This document shows positions 16,196 to 23,896 of a stretch of 35,812 nt of DNA, piece after piece (positions within the stretch are counted from its first letter, which is position 1; each line of letters opens with the position of its first letter). A program made the position numbers and the translations under genes. Under the pieces are notes generated by a model. It ran no database searches. It saw only the letters and a program-made list of their open reading frames with translations, and had not been told where the DNA came from. The stretch is from an uncultured Oscillospiraceae bacterium (GTDB taxonomy: Bacteria > Bacillota > Clostridia > Oscillospirales > Oscillospiraceae). The stretch lies in contig CANQOA010000018.1 of the NCBI GenBank assembly GCA_947625355.1, forward strand, positions 1-35,812, written 5' to 3'.

Positions 16196-16897
16196 ATGGC
16201 AAACCGGATCAAGTGGTGGTTTCCCCTGGCGGCCGCGGCGGTGCTGGCGGCGGCTGCCCTGGCGGGCCGGCAGGCGGACCTAGCGGCGGAGGGCGCGGCA
16301 CAGCCGCCGGTGCTGGTGATCGACGCCGGCCATGGGGGCGCGGACGGCGGCGCTGTGGCGGCCGACGGCACGCTGGAGAGCGAGATCAACCTGGACATCG
16401 CTCTGCGGCTGGAGGCGCTGGCCCGGTTCTGGGGGCTGGACCCGGTGATGACCCGCCGGGAAGAGTCGATCGGCTATCCCGCCGGCGCGGACACCATCGC
16501 CAAGAAAAAGGTCGCCGATCAGCACGCCCGTCTGGCCCTCATCAACGGCACGCCGGGGGCGGTGCTGGTGAGCATCCACCAAAATAACTATCCCGCCGCC
16601 GCGCCCAGAGGCATCCAGGTTTTCTACAACGCCTCGCCCGGTGCGGACGCCTTCGCGGCGCTGGCCCAGGAAAACCTCACCGCGTGCCTTTTGCCGGAAA
16701 ACCGGCGCGTGGCCGCCCCGGCGGACCCGGGCGTATTTCTCATGAAGAGGACTGCCTGTCCGGCCATCCTGGCCGAGTGCGGCTTTTTGTCCAATCCCGG
16801 CGACCTGGCCAAACTGCGAACGCCGGAGTACCGCACACAGCTGGCCGTGGTGCTGCTGGGCAGCTATCTGCAATACATAAGAGGGACGATCGCATGA
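16196..16897 (+). CDS. cwlD: N-acetylmuramoyl-L-alanine amidase, CwlD-like
   Basis: Amidase_3 enzymes cut the bond between N-acetylmuramic acid and L-alanine. CwlD removes the peptide as the first step in making muramic lactam in the spore cortex. The 233-residue protein has an N-terminal membrane anchor or signal (about 6-24) and the zinc-binding residues of the family: H46 in VIDAGHGG, the glutamate in GTLESEIN, and H127 in VSIHQN. The catalytic glutamate is in ILAECGFLSN. Length, anchor and position just downstream of spoIVA support CwlD, but general cell-wall amidases share the motifs. Its stop overlaps the radA start. Confidence 0.85.
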   Translation: MANRIKWWFPLAAAAVLAAAALAGRQADLAAEGAAQPPVLVIDAGHGGADGGAVAADGTLESEINLDIALRLEALARFWGLDPVMTRREESIGYPAGADTIAKKKVADQHARLALINGTPGAVLVSIHQNNYPAAAPRGIQVFYNASPGADAFAALAQENLTACLLPENRRVAAPADPGVFLMKRTACPAILAECGFLSNPGDLAKLRTPEYRTQLAVVLLGSYLQYIRGTIA

Positions 16898-18243
16898 AAG
16901 ACAAGACCATGTTTTACTGCTCCGCCTGCGGCTATGAGACCTCCCGCTGGCAGGGCCAATGTCCCAGCTGCCGGGCGTGGAACACGCTGGTGGAGGCCCC
17001 CGCGGCCCCCAAGGCGGCGGAAAAGGCCCGGCCCGTGCGCCGGGCTATGCCCAGAAAGCTGGCGGAGCTGGACGAGACGGAGGAGCTGCGGTTCTCCACC
17101 GGCATCGCGGAGCTGGACCGGGTGCTGGGCGGCGGGGCCGTGCGGGGCTCCATCGTGCTGTTCGGCGGCGCGCCGGGCATCGGCAAGTCCACACTGCTGC
17201 TGCAGGCCTGCGGGAGCATCGCCCCGGACGAGTCGATCCTCTATGTGACCGGCGAGGAGAGCGAGCACCAGCTGAAGATGCGCGCCCGCCGGCTGGGGGT
17301 GGAACGAGAGCAGCTGCATGTGCTGGCGGGCACGGACATCAATGATGTGATCGCCGCCATCGAGGACCTGGAGCCGGAGATCGTCGTCATCGACTCCATC
17401 CAGACCGTCTATGATCCCGCCCAGAACACCGCCCCCGGCAGCGTGGGCCAGGTCAAGCAGTGCGCCATGGAGATCATGCAGCTGGCCAAGAGCGCCGGCT
17501 TCACCGCCTTTGTGGTGGGCCATGTGAACAAGGAGGGCGCCATCGCCGGACCCAAGGTGCTGGAGCACATGGTGGACTGCGTGCTGTATTTTGAGGGCGA
17601 CGGCAGCCTCAGCTACCGCATCCTCCGGGCAGAGAAGAACCGTTTCGGCTCCACCAACGAGATCGGCGTGTTCGAGATGGTCCGGGAGGGACTGCGGGAG
17701 GTGCCCAACCCCTCGGAGGTGATGCTGGCCGGCCGGCCGGTGGGCGTGCCCGGCACCTGTGTGGCCTGCGTGATGGAGGGCAGCCGGCCCATCCTGGCGG
17801 AGGTCCAGGCGCTGCTGACGCCCTCGGGCTTCACCGCGCCCCGGCGCACCTCCAACGGCTTGGATTACAACCGGCTATACCTGCTGCTGGCGGTGCTGGA
17901 AAAGCGCGGCGGCATGAATGTGAACGCCTGCGACGCCTATGTGAACGTGGTGGGCGGCCTGACGCTGGACGAGCCCGCCGCCGACCTGGCCGCGTGCCTG
18001 GCCATCGCGTCTAGCTTTCGGGATACGCCCCTGCCGGACAAGCTGGCGGCCGTGGGGGAGGTGGGGCTCACCGGGGAGATCCGCTCGGTGCAGGCGCTGG
18101 AGCAGCGCCTGGCCGAGATCGCCCGCCTGGGCTTTGCCCAATGCGTGATCCCCGCCCGCATCCGGGGCCAGCTGAAGGCGCCCAAGGGTCTTGAGCTGAT
18201 CTATGTCAAGACCCTCCGGGAAGCCGTGGAAAAGACGCTGTGA
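16894..18243 (+). CDS. radA: DNA repair protein RadA
   Basis: RadA (Sms) is a RecA-like ATPase that promotes branch migration during recombination. The 449-residue protein has an N-terminal zinc finger (C9, C12, C23, C26), Walker A GGAPGIGKST (91-100) and Walker B IVVIDSIQT. The RadA-specific KNRFGSTNEIG motif follows, with a C-terminal Lon-protease-like domain (VGGLTLDEPAADLAACLAIASS, VGEVGLTGEIR). The ATG at 16894 overlaps the amidase stop and the stop overlaps the next GTG, so it lies in a coupled three-gene cluster. Confidence 0.96.
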   Translation: MKDKTMFYCSACGYETSRWQGQCPSCRAWNTLVEAPAAPKAAEKARPVRRAMPRKLAELDETEELRFSTGIAELDRVLGGGAVRGSIVLFGGAPGIGKSTLLLQACGSIAPDESILYVTGEESEHQLKMRARRLGVEREQLHVLAGTDINDVIAAIEDLEPEIVVIDSIQTVYDPAQNTAPGSVGQVKQCAMEIMQLAKSAGFTAFVVGHVNKEGAIAGPKVLEHMVDCVLYFEGDGSLSYRILRAEKNRFGSTNEIGVFEMVREGLREVPNPSEVMLAGRPVGVPGTCVACVMEGSRPILAEVQALLTPSGFTAPRRTSNGLDYNRLYLLLAVLEKRGGMNVNACDAYVNVVGGLTLDEPAADLAACLAIASSFRDTPLPDKLAAVGEVGLTGEIRSVQALEQRLAEIARLGFAQCVIPARIRGQLKAPKGLELIYVKTLREAVEKTL

Positions 18244-18923
18244 CGCTGCTGATAGGGGAGAGGTACCGGCCGCTTCTGGCGCAAAGTCTTGCGGCGCAAG
18301 GGCTCGCGGTATTTTGGCTCCCCGATAACGCCGCCGTGGACCCCCGTCTGGCCGGCCATGCCGATCTGAGCGTGTTCGTCAGCGGCCGCCAAGCCGTCGC
18401 CGCGGAGGGGATCTATCCCCATATTGTGAACTTTTTAACTAATAGGGAATACACCGTCAGTCGATCGAACAGGCAGGGACCGGTCTATCCCAATGACGCG
18501 GGACTGTGCGTATGCGGCACGGGGAAATATACGATATATGATCCTGAGACGGTCGACCCGGCCGTGCTGGACATACTGGACGATGTCCCGGTGGCCGTGC
18601 GCCAGGGCTACGCCCGTTGCGCTGCGGCGGTCGTGGATGACCATTCCATCATCACCGCGGACGCTGGCGTCTCCAGAGCCGCGAAAAACGCGGGGATGGA
18701 CGTGCTGGACATCGCCGCCGGACACATTGCATTGGACGGCTACGATACCGGCTTCATCGGCGGCGCGTCGTTTCTATTAAATAATAATGTGTACTTCACC
18801 GGAACACTGGATGAGCATCCGGACAGAGACCGCATCATCCGTTTCATCGCGGAGCGCGGCAAAAAGCCGGTGTTCCTCACGGACCGGCCCATTTTTGATA
18901 TCGGGGGCGCGATCCCTGTTTAG
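18240..18923 (+). CDS. DUF6873 / GME-fold family protein
   Basis: This 227-residue protein starts at a GTG overlapping the radA stop. It resembles an uncharacterised Clostridia family (DUF6873) with the fold of guanidino-group-modifying enzymes; I rely on memory of that family, and no activity is known. Visible features are a conserved-looking VNFLTNREYTVSRSN block, CGTGKYTIYDP, VVDDHSIITADAGVSRAAKNAGM, the GYDTGFIGGASFLLNNNVYFTG stretch and VFLTDRPIFDIGGAIPV at the end. Translational coupling to radA and the terminator directly after it place it last in the amidase-radA unit. Confidence 0.75.
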   Translation: MTLLIGERYRPLLAQSLAAQGLAVFWLPDNAAVDPRLAGHADLSVFVSGRQAVAAEGIYPHIVNFLTNREYTVSRSNRQGPVYPNDAGLCVCGTGKYTIYDPETVDPAVLDILDDVPVAVRQGYARCAAAVVDDHSIITADAGVSRAAKNAGMDVLDIAAGHIALDGYDTGFIGGASFLLNNNVYFTGTLDEHPDRDRIIRFIAERGKKPVFLTDRPIFDIGGAIPV

Positions 18924-18932
18924 CCCTCCCCT

Positions 18933-18968
18933 AAATTCGGCATAATATTAATTATGCCGAATTTTTTG
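18933..18968 (+). terminator. Terminator after the DUF6873 gene
   Basis: AAATTCGGCATAAT (18933-18946) pairs perfectly with ATTATGCCGAATTT (18951-18964) across ATTA, followed by more T residues. It may act on both strands. Confidence 0.9.
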
Positions 18969-18981
18969 TGTATTTTGCCAC

Positions 18982-19010
18982 TGGACAGGTCCTGTCCCCT
19001 CTGGTATGAT
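18982..19010 (+). promoter_or_regulatory. Promoter of the xer-like operon with a palindrome over the -35 region
   Basis: TGGACA (18982-18987) and TATGAT (19005-19010) are 17 bases apart. The -35 box is embedded in a perfect 7-bp palindrome, GGACAGG-T-CCTGTCC (18983-18997), which is well placed to be a repressor operator. The regulator is unknown. Confidence 0.5.
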
Positions 19011-19034
19011 TAGGCAGGGATCGGAGGCGTTCTT

Positions 19035-20012
19035 ATGAGCTATCAGACCGAGGCGCCCCGCGTGCTGCGGGAATTTCTGGTGTATCACGACACCATCAAA
19101 GGTCAGTCGGAACGGACGGTGGATTCGTATTTCATGGATCTGCGCACGTTTACGCGCTATCTCTATATCAGCCGGGACCTGGTCCCCAGGGACACGCCGC
19201 TGGAGGACATCGACATCCGCGGCGCCGACCTGGACTTCTACGGCAAGGTGACGCTGGCGGAGGTCTATGACTATCTGGCGTATCTCTCCCGGGACCGGGA
19301 GCTGAACGCCGCCAGCCGCGCGCGGATGATCACCAGCATCCGGGGCTTTTACAAATACCTCACCATCAAGACCAAGCAGCTGGCGGAAAACCCCGTCCAG
19401 GACCTGGACACGCCCAAGCTGCAAAAGTCCCTCCCCCACTATCTGACGCTGGAAGAGAGCCAGCGCCTGCTCAGCGCCGTGGATGGCGCCAACAAGGAGC
19501 GGGACTACTGCATCTTATGCCTGTTCCTCAACTGCGGGCTGCGTATCTCGGAGATGGTAGGGCTGAACCTGACGGACATCCGGTCCGACAGCCTGCTCAT
19601 CCACGGCAAGGGCAACAAGGAACGGGTGGTCTATTTGAACGACGCCTGCGTCCGGGCCCTGAACGACTGGCTGGCCATCCGAAAGGACATCGCCACGGCC
19701 GACAAAAACGCCGTTTTCCTCTCCAGCCGCCGCAAGCGGGTCAGCGTGGACGCCATCCAGGTGATGGTCCGCAAGACGCTTCTGAAGGCCGGTCTGGACG
19801 CGGGCTCCATCTCCCCCCATAAGCTGCGCCACACGGCGGCCACTCTGATGCTGCAAAACGGCGTGGACGTGCGCACGCTCCAGGAGATCCTGGGCCACGA
19901 GAGCCTGAACACCACCCAGATATACACCCACATCGCCAACGCCGAGCTGAAAAAGGCCGCCGCCGCCAATCCCCTGGCGGGCTTTGCCCCGGCAAAGGGC
20001 GGAAAGGATTGA
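19035..20012 (+). CDS. Tyrosine recombinase, XerC/XerD-like
   Basis: A 325-residue tyrosine recombinase with all catalytic residues: R170 (CGLRISE), K192 (HGKGNKER), H262 and R265 (PHKLRHT), H288 (LGHES) and nucleophile Y297 (TTQIYTH). The N-terminal SAM-like domain spans about 1-115. Length and lack of nearby phage genes fit a chromosomal Xer protein that resolves chromosome dimers at dif. It could also be an orphan integrase. It has its own promoter and a GGAGG ribosome-binding site, and the MBOAT gene starts six bases after its stop. Confidence 0.9.
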   Translation: MSYQTEAPRVLREFLVYHDTIKGQSERTVDSYFMDLRTFTRYLYISRDLVPRDTPLEDIDIRGADLDFYGKVTLAEVYDYLAYLSRDRELNAASRARMITSIRGFYKYLTIKTKQLAENPVQDLDTPKLQKSLPHYLTLEESQRLLSAVDGANKERDYCILCLFLNCGLRISEMVGLNLTDIRSDSLLIHGKGNKERVVYLNDACVRALNDWLAIRKDIATADKNAVFLSSRRKRVSVDAIQVMVRKTLLKAGLDAGSISPHKLRHTAATLMLQNGVDVRTLQEILGHESLNTTQIYTHIANAELKKAAAANPLAGFAPAKGGKD

Positions 20013-20018
20013 CCCGCT

Positions 20019-21416
20019 ATGGTATTTTCCAGCATCCTGTTTTTGTTCCTCTATCTGCCGGTGACACTGGCGGTCTATTACCTGGTCCCTTCCCGCTGGC
20101 GCAATGTGTGGCTGTTCGCCGTGAACCTGGTGTTCTATGGCTGGGGCGAGCCGGTGTATATCCTGCTGATGGTCTTTTCCATCTGCCTGAACTATGTCAG
20201 CGGCCTGCTCATCGGAAAGCATCGTGACGCCGACCGGAAAAAAGCCCGGCGGGTACTGGTCATCAACACGGTGCTGAACCTGTCGATGCTGTTCTTCTTC
20301 AAATATTTCGACCTCATGGCGCGCACCCTCAGCGCCATCCCCGGCGTGGACATCCCCACCCTGGGACTGTCGCTGCCCATCGGCATCAGCTTTTATACTT
20401 TCCAGACCATGAGCTACCCCATCGACGTGTACCGGGGCGACGGCCATGTGCAGCGAAATTTCATCAAATTCGGCACCTTCGTGGCCCTCTTCCCCCAGCT
20501 CATCGCCGGCCCCATCGTCCGCTACAAGGACATCGCCGCCCAGCTGGACGAGCGGCAGGAGACGCTGGACAAGTTCGCCTCCGGCGTGCAGCGGTTCATC
20601 GTGGGCCTGGCGAAAAAGGTGCTGATCGCCAACAACGTGGGCATGCTCTGGGACGTCTACGCCGACGCCGCCCCCGGCCAGCTGACCTTCCTGGGCGCGT
20701 GGCTGGCGGCCATCGCCTTTTCCCTGCAGATCTATTTCGATTTCTCCGGCTACTCGGACATGGCCATCGGCCTGGGCCGGATGCTGGGCTTCGAGTTTCT
20801 GGAGAACTTCAACTACCCCTATATCTCCAAGTCCGTCACCGAGTTTTGGCGCCGGTGGCACATGAGCCTGGGCACCTGGTTCCGGGACTATGTGTATATC
20901 CCCCTGGGCGGCAGCCGAAAGGGCCTCCCCCGCCAGATCGTGAACCTGCTGATCGTCTGGGCGCTGACGGGCCTGTGGCACGGCGCCAGCTGGACGTTTC
21001 TCTTTTGGGGGCTCTATTACGCCTTCTTCCTGATCCTGGAGAAGCTCTTCCTGCTCCGATGGCTGGAAAGGCACCATACGGTGGGCCACGTCTATACCCT
21101 CCTGGTGGCGGTGTCCGGCTGGGTCATCTTCCAGCAGACCAGCGTCAGCCAGACGCTGGTGTTCTTCCAGGCCATGTGCGGGCTCGGCCCGGCCGGCTTC
21201 TGCGCCGGGCAGGACCTCTATTATCTGGCCGGCTTCGGGCCGGTGCTGCTGGCGGCCTGCTTTGCCAGCCTGCCGGCGGGCAAGGCGCTTTTTGCCAAGC
21301 TGCCGGAAAAGGCACAGTCCGTGGCGGTGCCGGTGCTGATCCTGGCGGTGCTGACCGTGTCCACCGCCTATCTGGTGGACTCCACCTATAACCCCTTCCT
21401 CTATTTCAAGTTTTGA
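20019..21416 (+). CDS. MBOAT family membrane O-acyltransferase (AlgI/DltB-like)
   Basis: This 465-residue integral membrane protein belongs to the family that passes acyl or acetyl groups across the membrane to extracellular polysaccharides. Many hydrophobic segments are visible from the first residues (SSILFLFLYLPVTLAVYYLV). The family core includes YFDFSGYSDMAIGLGRMLGF, FWRRWHMSLGTWFRDYVYIPLGG and the probable active-site histidine in LTGLWHGASWTFLFWG (about 318). It is followed within 10 bases by a DHHW-family partner, the typical pair for exopolysaccharide O-acetylation. The substrate polymer is not evident, as no polysaccharide synthesis genes are in view. Confidence 0.92.
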   Translation: MVFSSILFLFLYLPVTLAVYYLVPSRWRNVWLFAVNLVFYGWGEPVYILLMVFSICLNYVSGLLIGKHRDADRKKARRVLVINTVLNLSMLFFFKYFDLMARTLSAIPGVDIPTLGLSLPIGISFYTFQTMSYPIDVYRGDGHVQRNFIKFGTFVALFPQLIAGPIVRYKDIAAQLDERQETLDKFASGVQRFIVGLAKKVLIANNVGMLWDVYADAAPGQLTFLGAWLAAIAFSLQIYFDFSGYSDMAIGLGRMLGFEFLENFNYPYISKSVTEFWRRWHMSLGTWFRDYVYIPLGGSRKGLPRQIVNLLIVWALTGLWHGASWTFLFWGLYYAFFLILEKLFLLRWLERHHTVGHVYTLLVAVSGWVIFQQTSVSQTLVFFQAMCGLGPAGFCAGQDLYYLAGFGPVLLAACFASLPAGKALFAKLPEKAQSVAVPVLILAVLTVSTAYLVDSTYNPFLYFKF

Positions 21417-21426
21417 GGTGGCATCC

Positions 21427-22545
21427 ATGAAAAAAGCAGCCAATATCGCCGTTGCGGCCGTATTTTTGATCTTCATCGGAGCGTTTTTCGTCCTTCAATT
21501 TGCCATCCCCGACCGGGAATTCTCCGAACAGGAGAACCGATACCTGCAAGAGACACCGGAATTCTCCTTCCGGGCGCTGTTCGACGGCAGTTTCACCTCC
21601 AAATTCGAGACCTATACCACCGATCAGTTCCCCTTCCGGGACCACTGGATCACCATGAAAGCCCGGTGCGAGCTGCTCAGCGGGAAAAAGGAGAACAACG
21701 GCGCCTATTACTGCGGCGACACGATCCTGGCCGATTATGAGAATCCCGGCAGGGACGATATCGACCGCCGGGTGGACTATGTGAACGCCCTGGCGGAAAA
21801 GATCGACGCGCCGGTCTATTTTGGCCTCATCCCCGGTCCCACGATGATCAACGCCTCCCTCCTGCCCAAAAATGCCCCCACCGACGACCAGCAGACGGTC
21901 CTGGACTGGGCCTATCACCGCAGCCGCGCCGCCGCCAACATCGACCTCGCCTCCGCTTTGGGCGCTCACAAGGATGAATACATCTATTACCGCACCGACC
22001 ACCACTGGACCAGCCTTGGCGCCTATTACGGCTACACCGCCATCTGCGAGGCCATGGGCCTGACCCCCTCCCCCCTGTCCGCCTACGACCGGCAGACGGT
22101 CAGCGAGGATTTCTGCGGCACCACCTGGTCCTCCTCCGGCTTCACCTGGGTCCCCCCGGACACCATCGAGACCTTCGTGCCCGACGACGGCACTGCCAGC
22201 ATCACCCTCTTCAACGGCCGGGAGCAGCTCGCCACGCCGCTTTACGACACCTCTTATCTGGCTAAGAAGGACAAATACTCCATGTTCCTGGGCGGCAACG
22301 CGCCCCTGCGCAGCATCGAGACGGGCCATGACGGGCCCAGCCTTCTGATCGTCCGGGACTCCTATTCCGACAGCCTTGCCCCCTTCCTGCTGGAGCATTT
22401 CTCCCGCATCGACCTGGTGGACCTGCGCTATTATGCCAGCTCCCTCTCCGCCTACATCGCTCAGAACGGCTTTGACGCGGTGCTGGTGCTCTACAGCGTG
22501 CCCAATTTCACCACGGACCTGAACCTATTCCTGCTCTCACTGTGA
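21427..22545 (+). CDS. DHHW family protein, AlgX/AlgJ-like acetyltransferase partner
   Basis: A 372-residue extracytoplasmic protein with one N-terminal anchor (about residues 3-24, AANIAVAAVFLIFIGAFFVLQ) and a SGNH-hydrolase-like domain. The name-giving motif is in YRTDHHWTSLGAYYGY, and the presumed catalytic serine is in LLIVRDSYSDSLAPFL. Such proteins finish the transfer of acetyl groups delivered by the adjacent MBOAT protein. ATG 21427 follows a GAGGTGG ribosome-binding site that overlaps the MBOAT stop. The polysaccharide acted on is unknown. Confidence 0.9.
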   Translation: MKKAANIAVAAVFLIFIGAFFVLQFAIPDREFSEQENRYLQETPEFSFRALFDGSFTSKFETYTTDQFPFRDHWITMKARCELLSGKKENNGAYYCGDTILADYENPGRDDIDRRVDYVNALAEKIDAPVYFGLIPGPTMINASLLPKNAPTDDQQTVLDWAYHRSRAAANIDLASALGAHKDEYIYYRTDHHWTSLGAYYGYTAICEAMGLTPSPLSAYDRQTVSEDFCGTTWSSSGFTWVPPDTIETFVPDDGTASITLFNGREQLATPLYDTSYLAKKDKYSMFLGGNAPLRSIETGHDGPSLLIVRDSYSDSLAPFLLEHFSRIDLVDLRYYASSLSAYIAQNGFDAVLVLYSVPNFTTDLNLFLLSL

Positions 22546-22559
22546 ACAAGGAGGACGCC

Positions 22560-22970
22560 ATGAAAGTGACCTTAGACCCCGGAGCCATCATGCCCACCCG
22601 GGCCCACGCGCTGGACGCGGGCCTGGACCTTTACGCCCGGGAGGCGGGCGTCATCCCCGCCGGCGGCAGCGCCGTCATCGACACCGGCGTGCACGTATCC
22701 ATCCCCGCCGGGGCGGTGGGCATGCTCAAGAGCAAGAGCGGCCTGAACGTGAAACGGAACGTCCTCTCCGAGGGCGTCATCGACGCCGGCTATACCGGCC
22801 CCATCGTGGTCAAGCTCTATAACCACGGGTTCGAGGACGTGGCCGTGACGCCGGGGATGAAGATCACCCAGCTGGTGATCCTGCCCATCCTGACGCCGGA
22901 GCTGGAGCTGACGGACGCTCTGGAGGAGACGGAGCGGGGCGACGGCGGCTTTGGGAGCACCGGCGCATGA
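22560..22970 (+). CDS. dut: dUTP diphosphatase (trimeric dUTPase)
   Basis: dUTPase hydrolyses dUTP to dUMP and pyrophosphate, keeping uracil out of DNA. All five motifs are present in the 136-residue protein: AGLDLYA (motif 1), KSKSGL (2), GVIDAGYTG with catalytic D75 (3), the KITQLVILP block (4) and ERGDGGFGSTG at the C terminus (5). ATG 22560 has a proper AGGAGG ribosome-binding site; an in-frame GTG at 22542 would overlap the previous stop. Its own stop overlaps the next ATG. Confidence 0.95.
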   Translation: MKVTLDPGAIMPTRAHALDAGLDLYAREAGVIPAGGSAVIDTGVHVSIPAGAVGMLKSKSGLNVKRNVLSEGVIDAGYTGPIVVKLYNHGFEDVAVTPGMKITQLVILPILTPELELTDALEETERGDGGFGSTGA

Positions 22971-23851
22971 GCGGCGTGCTTCGCATCGCGCTGCTGCAGA
23001 TCGCGCCCACCGGCAGCCTGGAGGGAAACCTGGAAAAGGGCCTGCGCGGCTGCCGGGAGGCCCGGCGGCTGGGCGCGGACATCGCCCTGTTCCCGGAGAT
23101 GTGGAGCAACGGCTATGACATCTACGGCCGCCCCGCCCCGGACTGGACCGCCGACGCCATCGACGCCGACAGCCATTTTGTCCGCGCCTTCGGGCGGCTG
23201 GCGGCGGAGCTGGACATGGCCATCAGCGTCACCTTCCTGGAACGGCATCCGGGCGGGCCCCGGAACACGCTGGCCCTTTATGACCGCCGCGGCGAGCGGC
23301 AGCTTCTGTACGCGAAGGTGCACACCTGCGACTTTGACGCGGAGCGGGCGCTGACGCCCGGGGAGGACTTCTTCGTCTCCGCTCTGGATACCGCCCAGGG
23401 GCCGGTGCAGGTGGGTGCCATGATCTGCTTCGACCGGGAATTCCCCGAGAGCGCCCGCATCCTCATGCTCCGGGGCGCGGAGCTCATCCTCGTGCCCAAC
23501 GCCTGCCCCATGGAGATCAACCGCCTCAGCCAACTGCGCGCCCGCACCTATGAGAACATGCTGGCCATCGCCACCTGCAACTATCCCGCATCCGTCCCCG
23601 ACTGCAACGGCGGCTCCAGCGTCTTTGACGGCGTGGCCTATCTGCCCGACGCGGCCGGCTCCCGGGACACATGTATCCTCCAGGCAGGTTTGGAGGAAGG
23701 CGTCTATCTTGCCGAACTGGACTTAGACCAGCTGCGGGCCTACCGGGCGCGGGAGGTGCATGGCAACGCCTTCCGGCGGCCGGAAAAATACGGCTCTCTG
23801 GTGGAGAGGACCGTGTCCCCGCCCTTTCTCCGCCCCGGCCGGCGGGAATAA
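22967..23851 (+). CDS. Carbon-nitrogen hydrolase (nitrilase superfamily)
   Basis: A 294-residue amidase-type hydrolase with the Glu-Lys-Cys catalytic triad: E44 in LFPEMW, K117 in YAKVHTCDFDAE and C154 in AMICFDREFPE. The family cleaves amide or nitrile C-N bonds, for example in omega-amidases and N-carbamoyl-putrescine amidases; the substrate here cannot be told. Its start overlaps the dUTPase stop. It is the last gene of the plus-strand group that begins with the Xer-like gene. Confidence 0.9.
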   Translation: MSGVLRIALLQIAPTGSLEGNLEKGLRGCREARRLGADIALFPEMWSNGYDIYGRPAPDWTADAIDADSHFVRAFGRLAAELDMAISVTFLERHPGGPRNTLALYDRRGERQLLYAKVHTCDFDAERALTPGEDFFVSALDTAQGPVQVGAMICFDREFPESARILMLRGAELILVPNACPMEINRLSQLRARTYENMLAIATCNYPASVPDCNGGSSVFDGVAYLPDAAGSRDTCILQAGLEEGVYLAELDLDQLRAYRAREVHGNAFRRPEKYGSLVERTVSPPFLRPGRRE

Positions 23852-23856
23852 GATAG

Positions 23857-23896
23857 AAAAAAACCAGGTGCGGCTCATGTCACACCTGGTTTTCCT
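23857..23896. terminator. Bidirectional terminator between converging genes
   Basis: AAAACCAGGTG (23860-23870) pairs with CACCTGGTTTT (23883-23893). A-rich and T-rich flanks on the two sides let it serve both the nitrilase-family gene and the minus-strand histidine kinase. It overlaps the last codons of the kinase. Confidence 0.8.

Noticed and set aside
19515-21476. Minus-strand open frame (about 653 codons) opposite the Xer-like and MBOAT genes
   Set aside because: It is antisense to two well-supported genes; the absence of stops comes from GC-rich codon bias.
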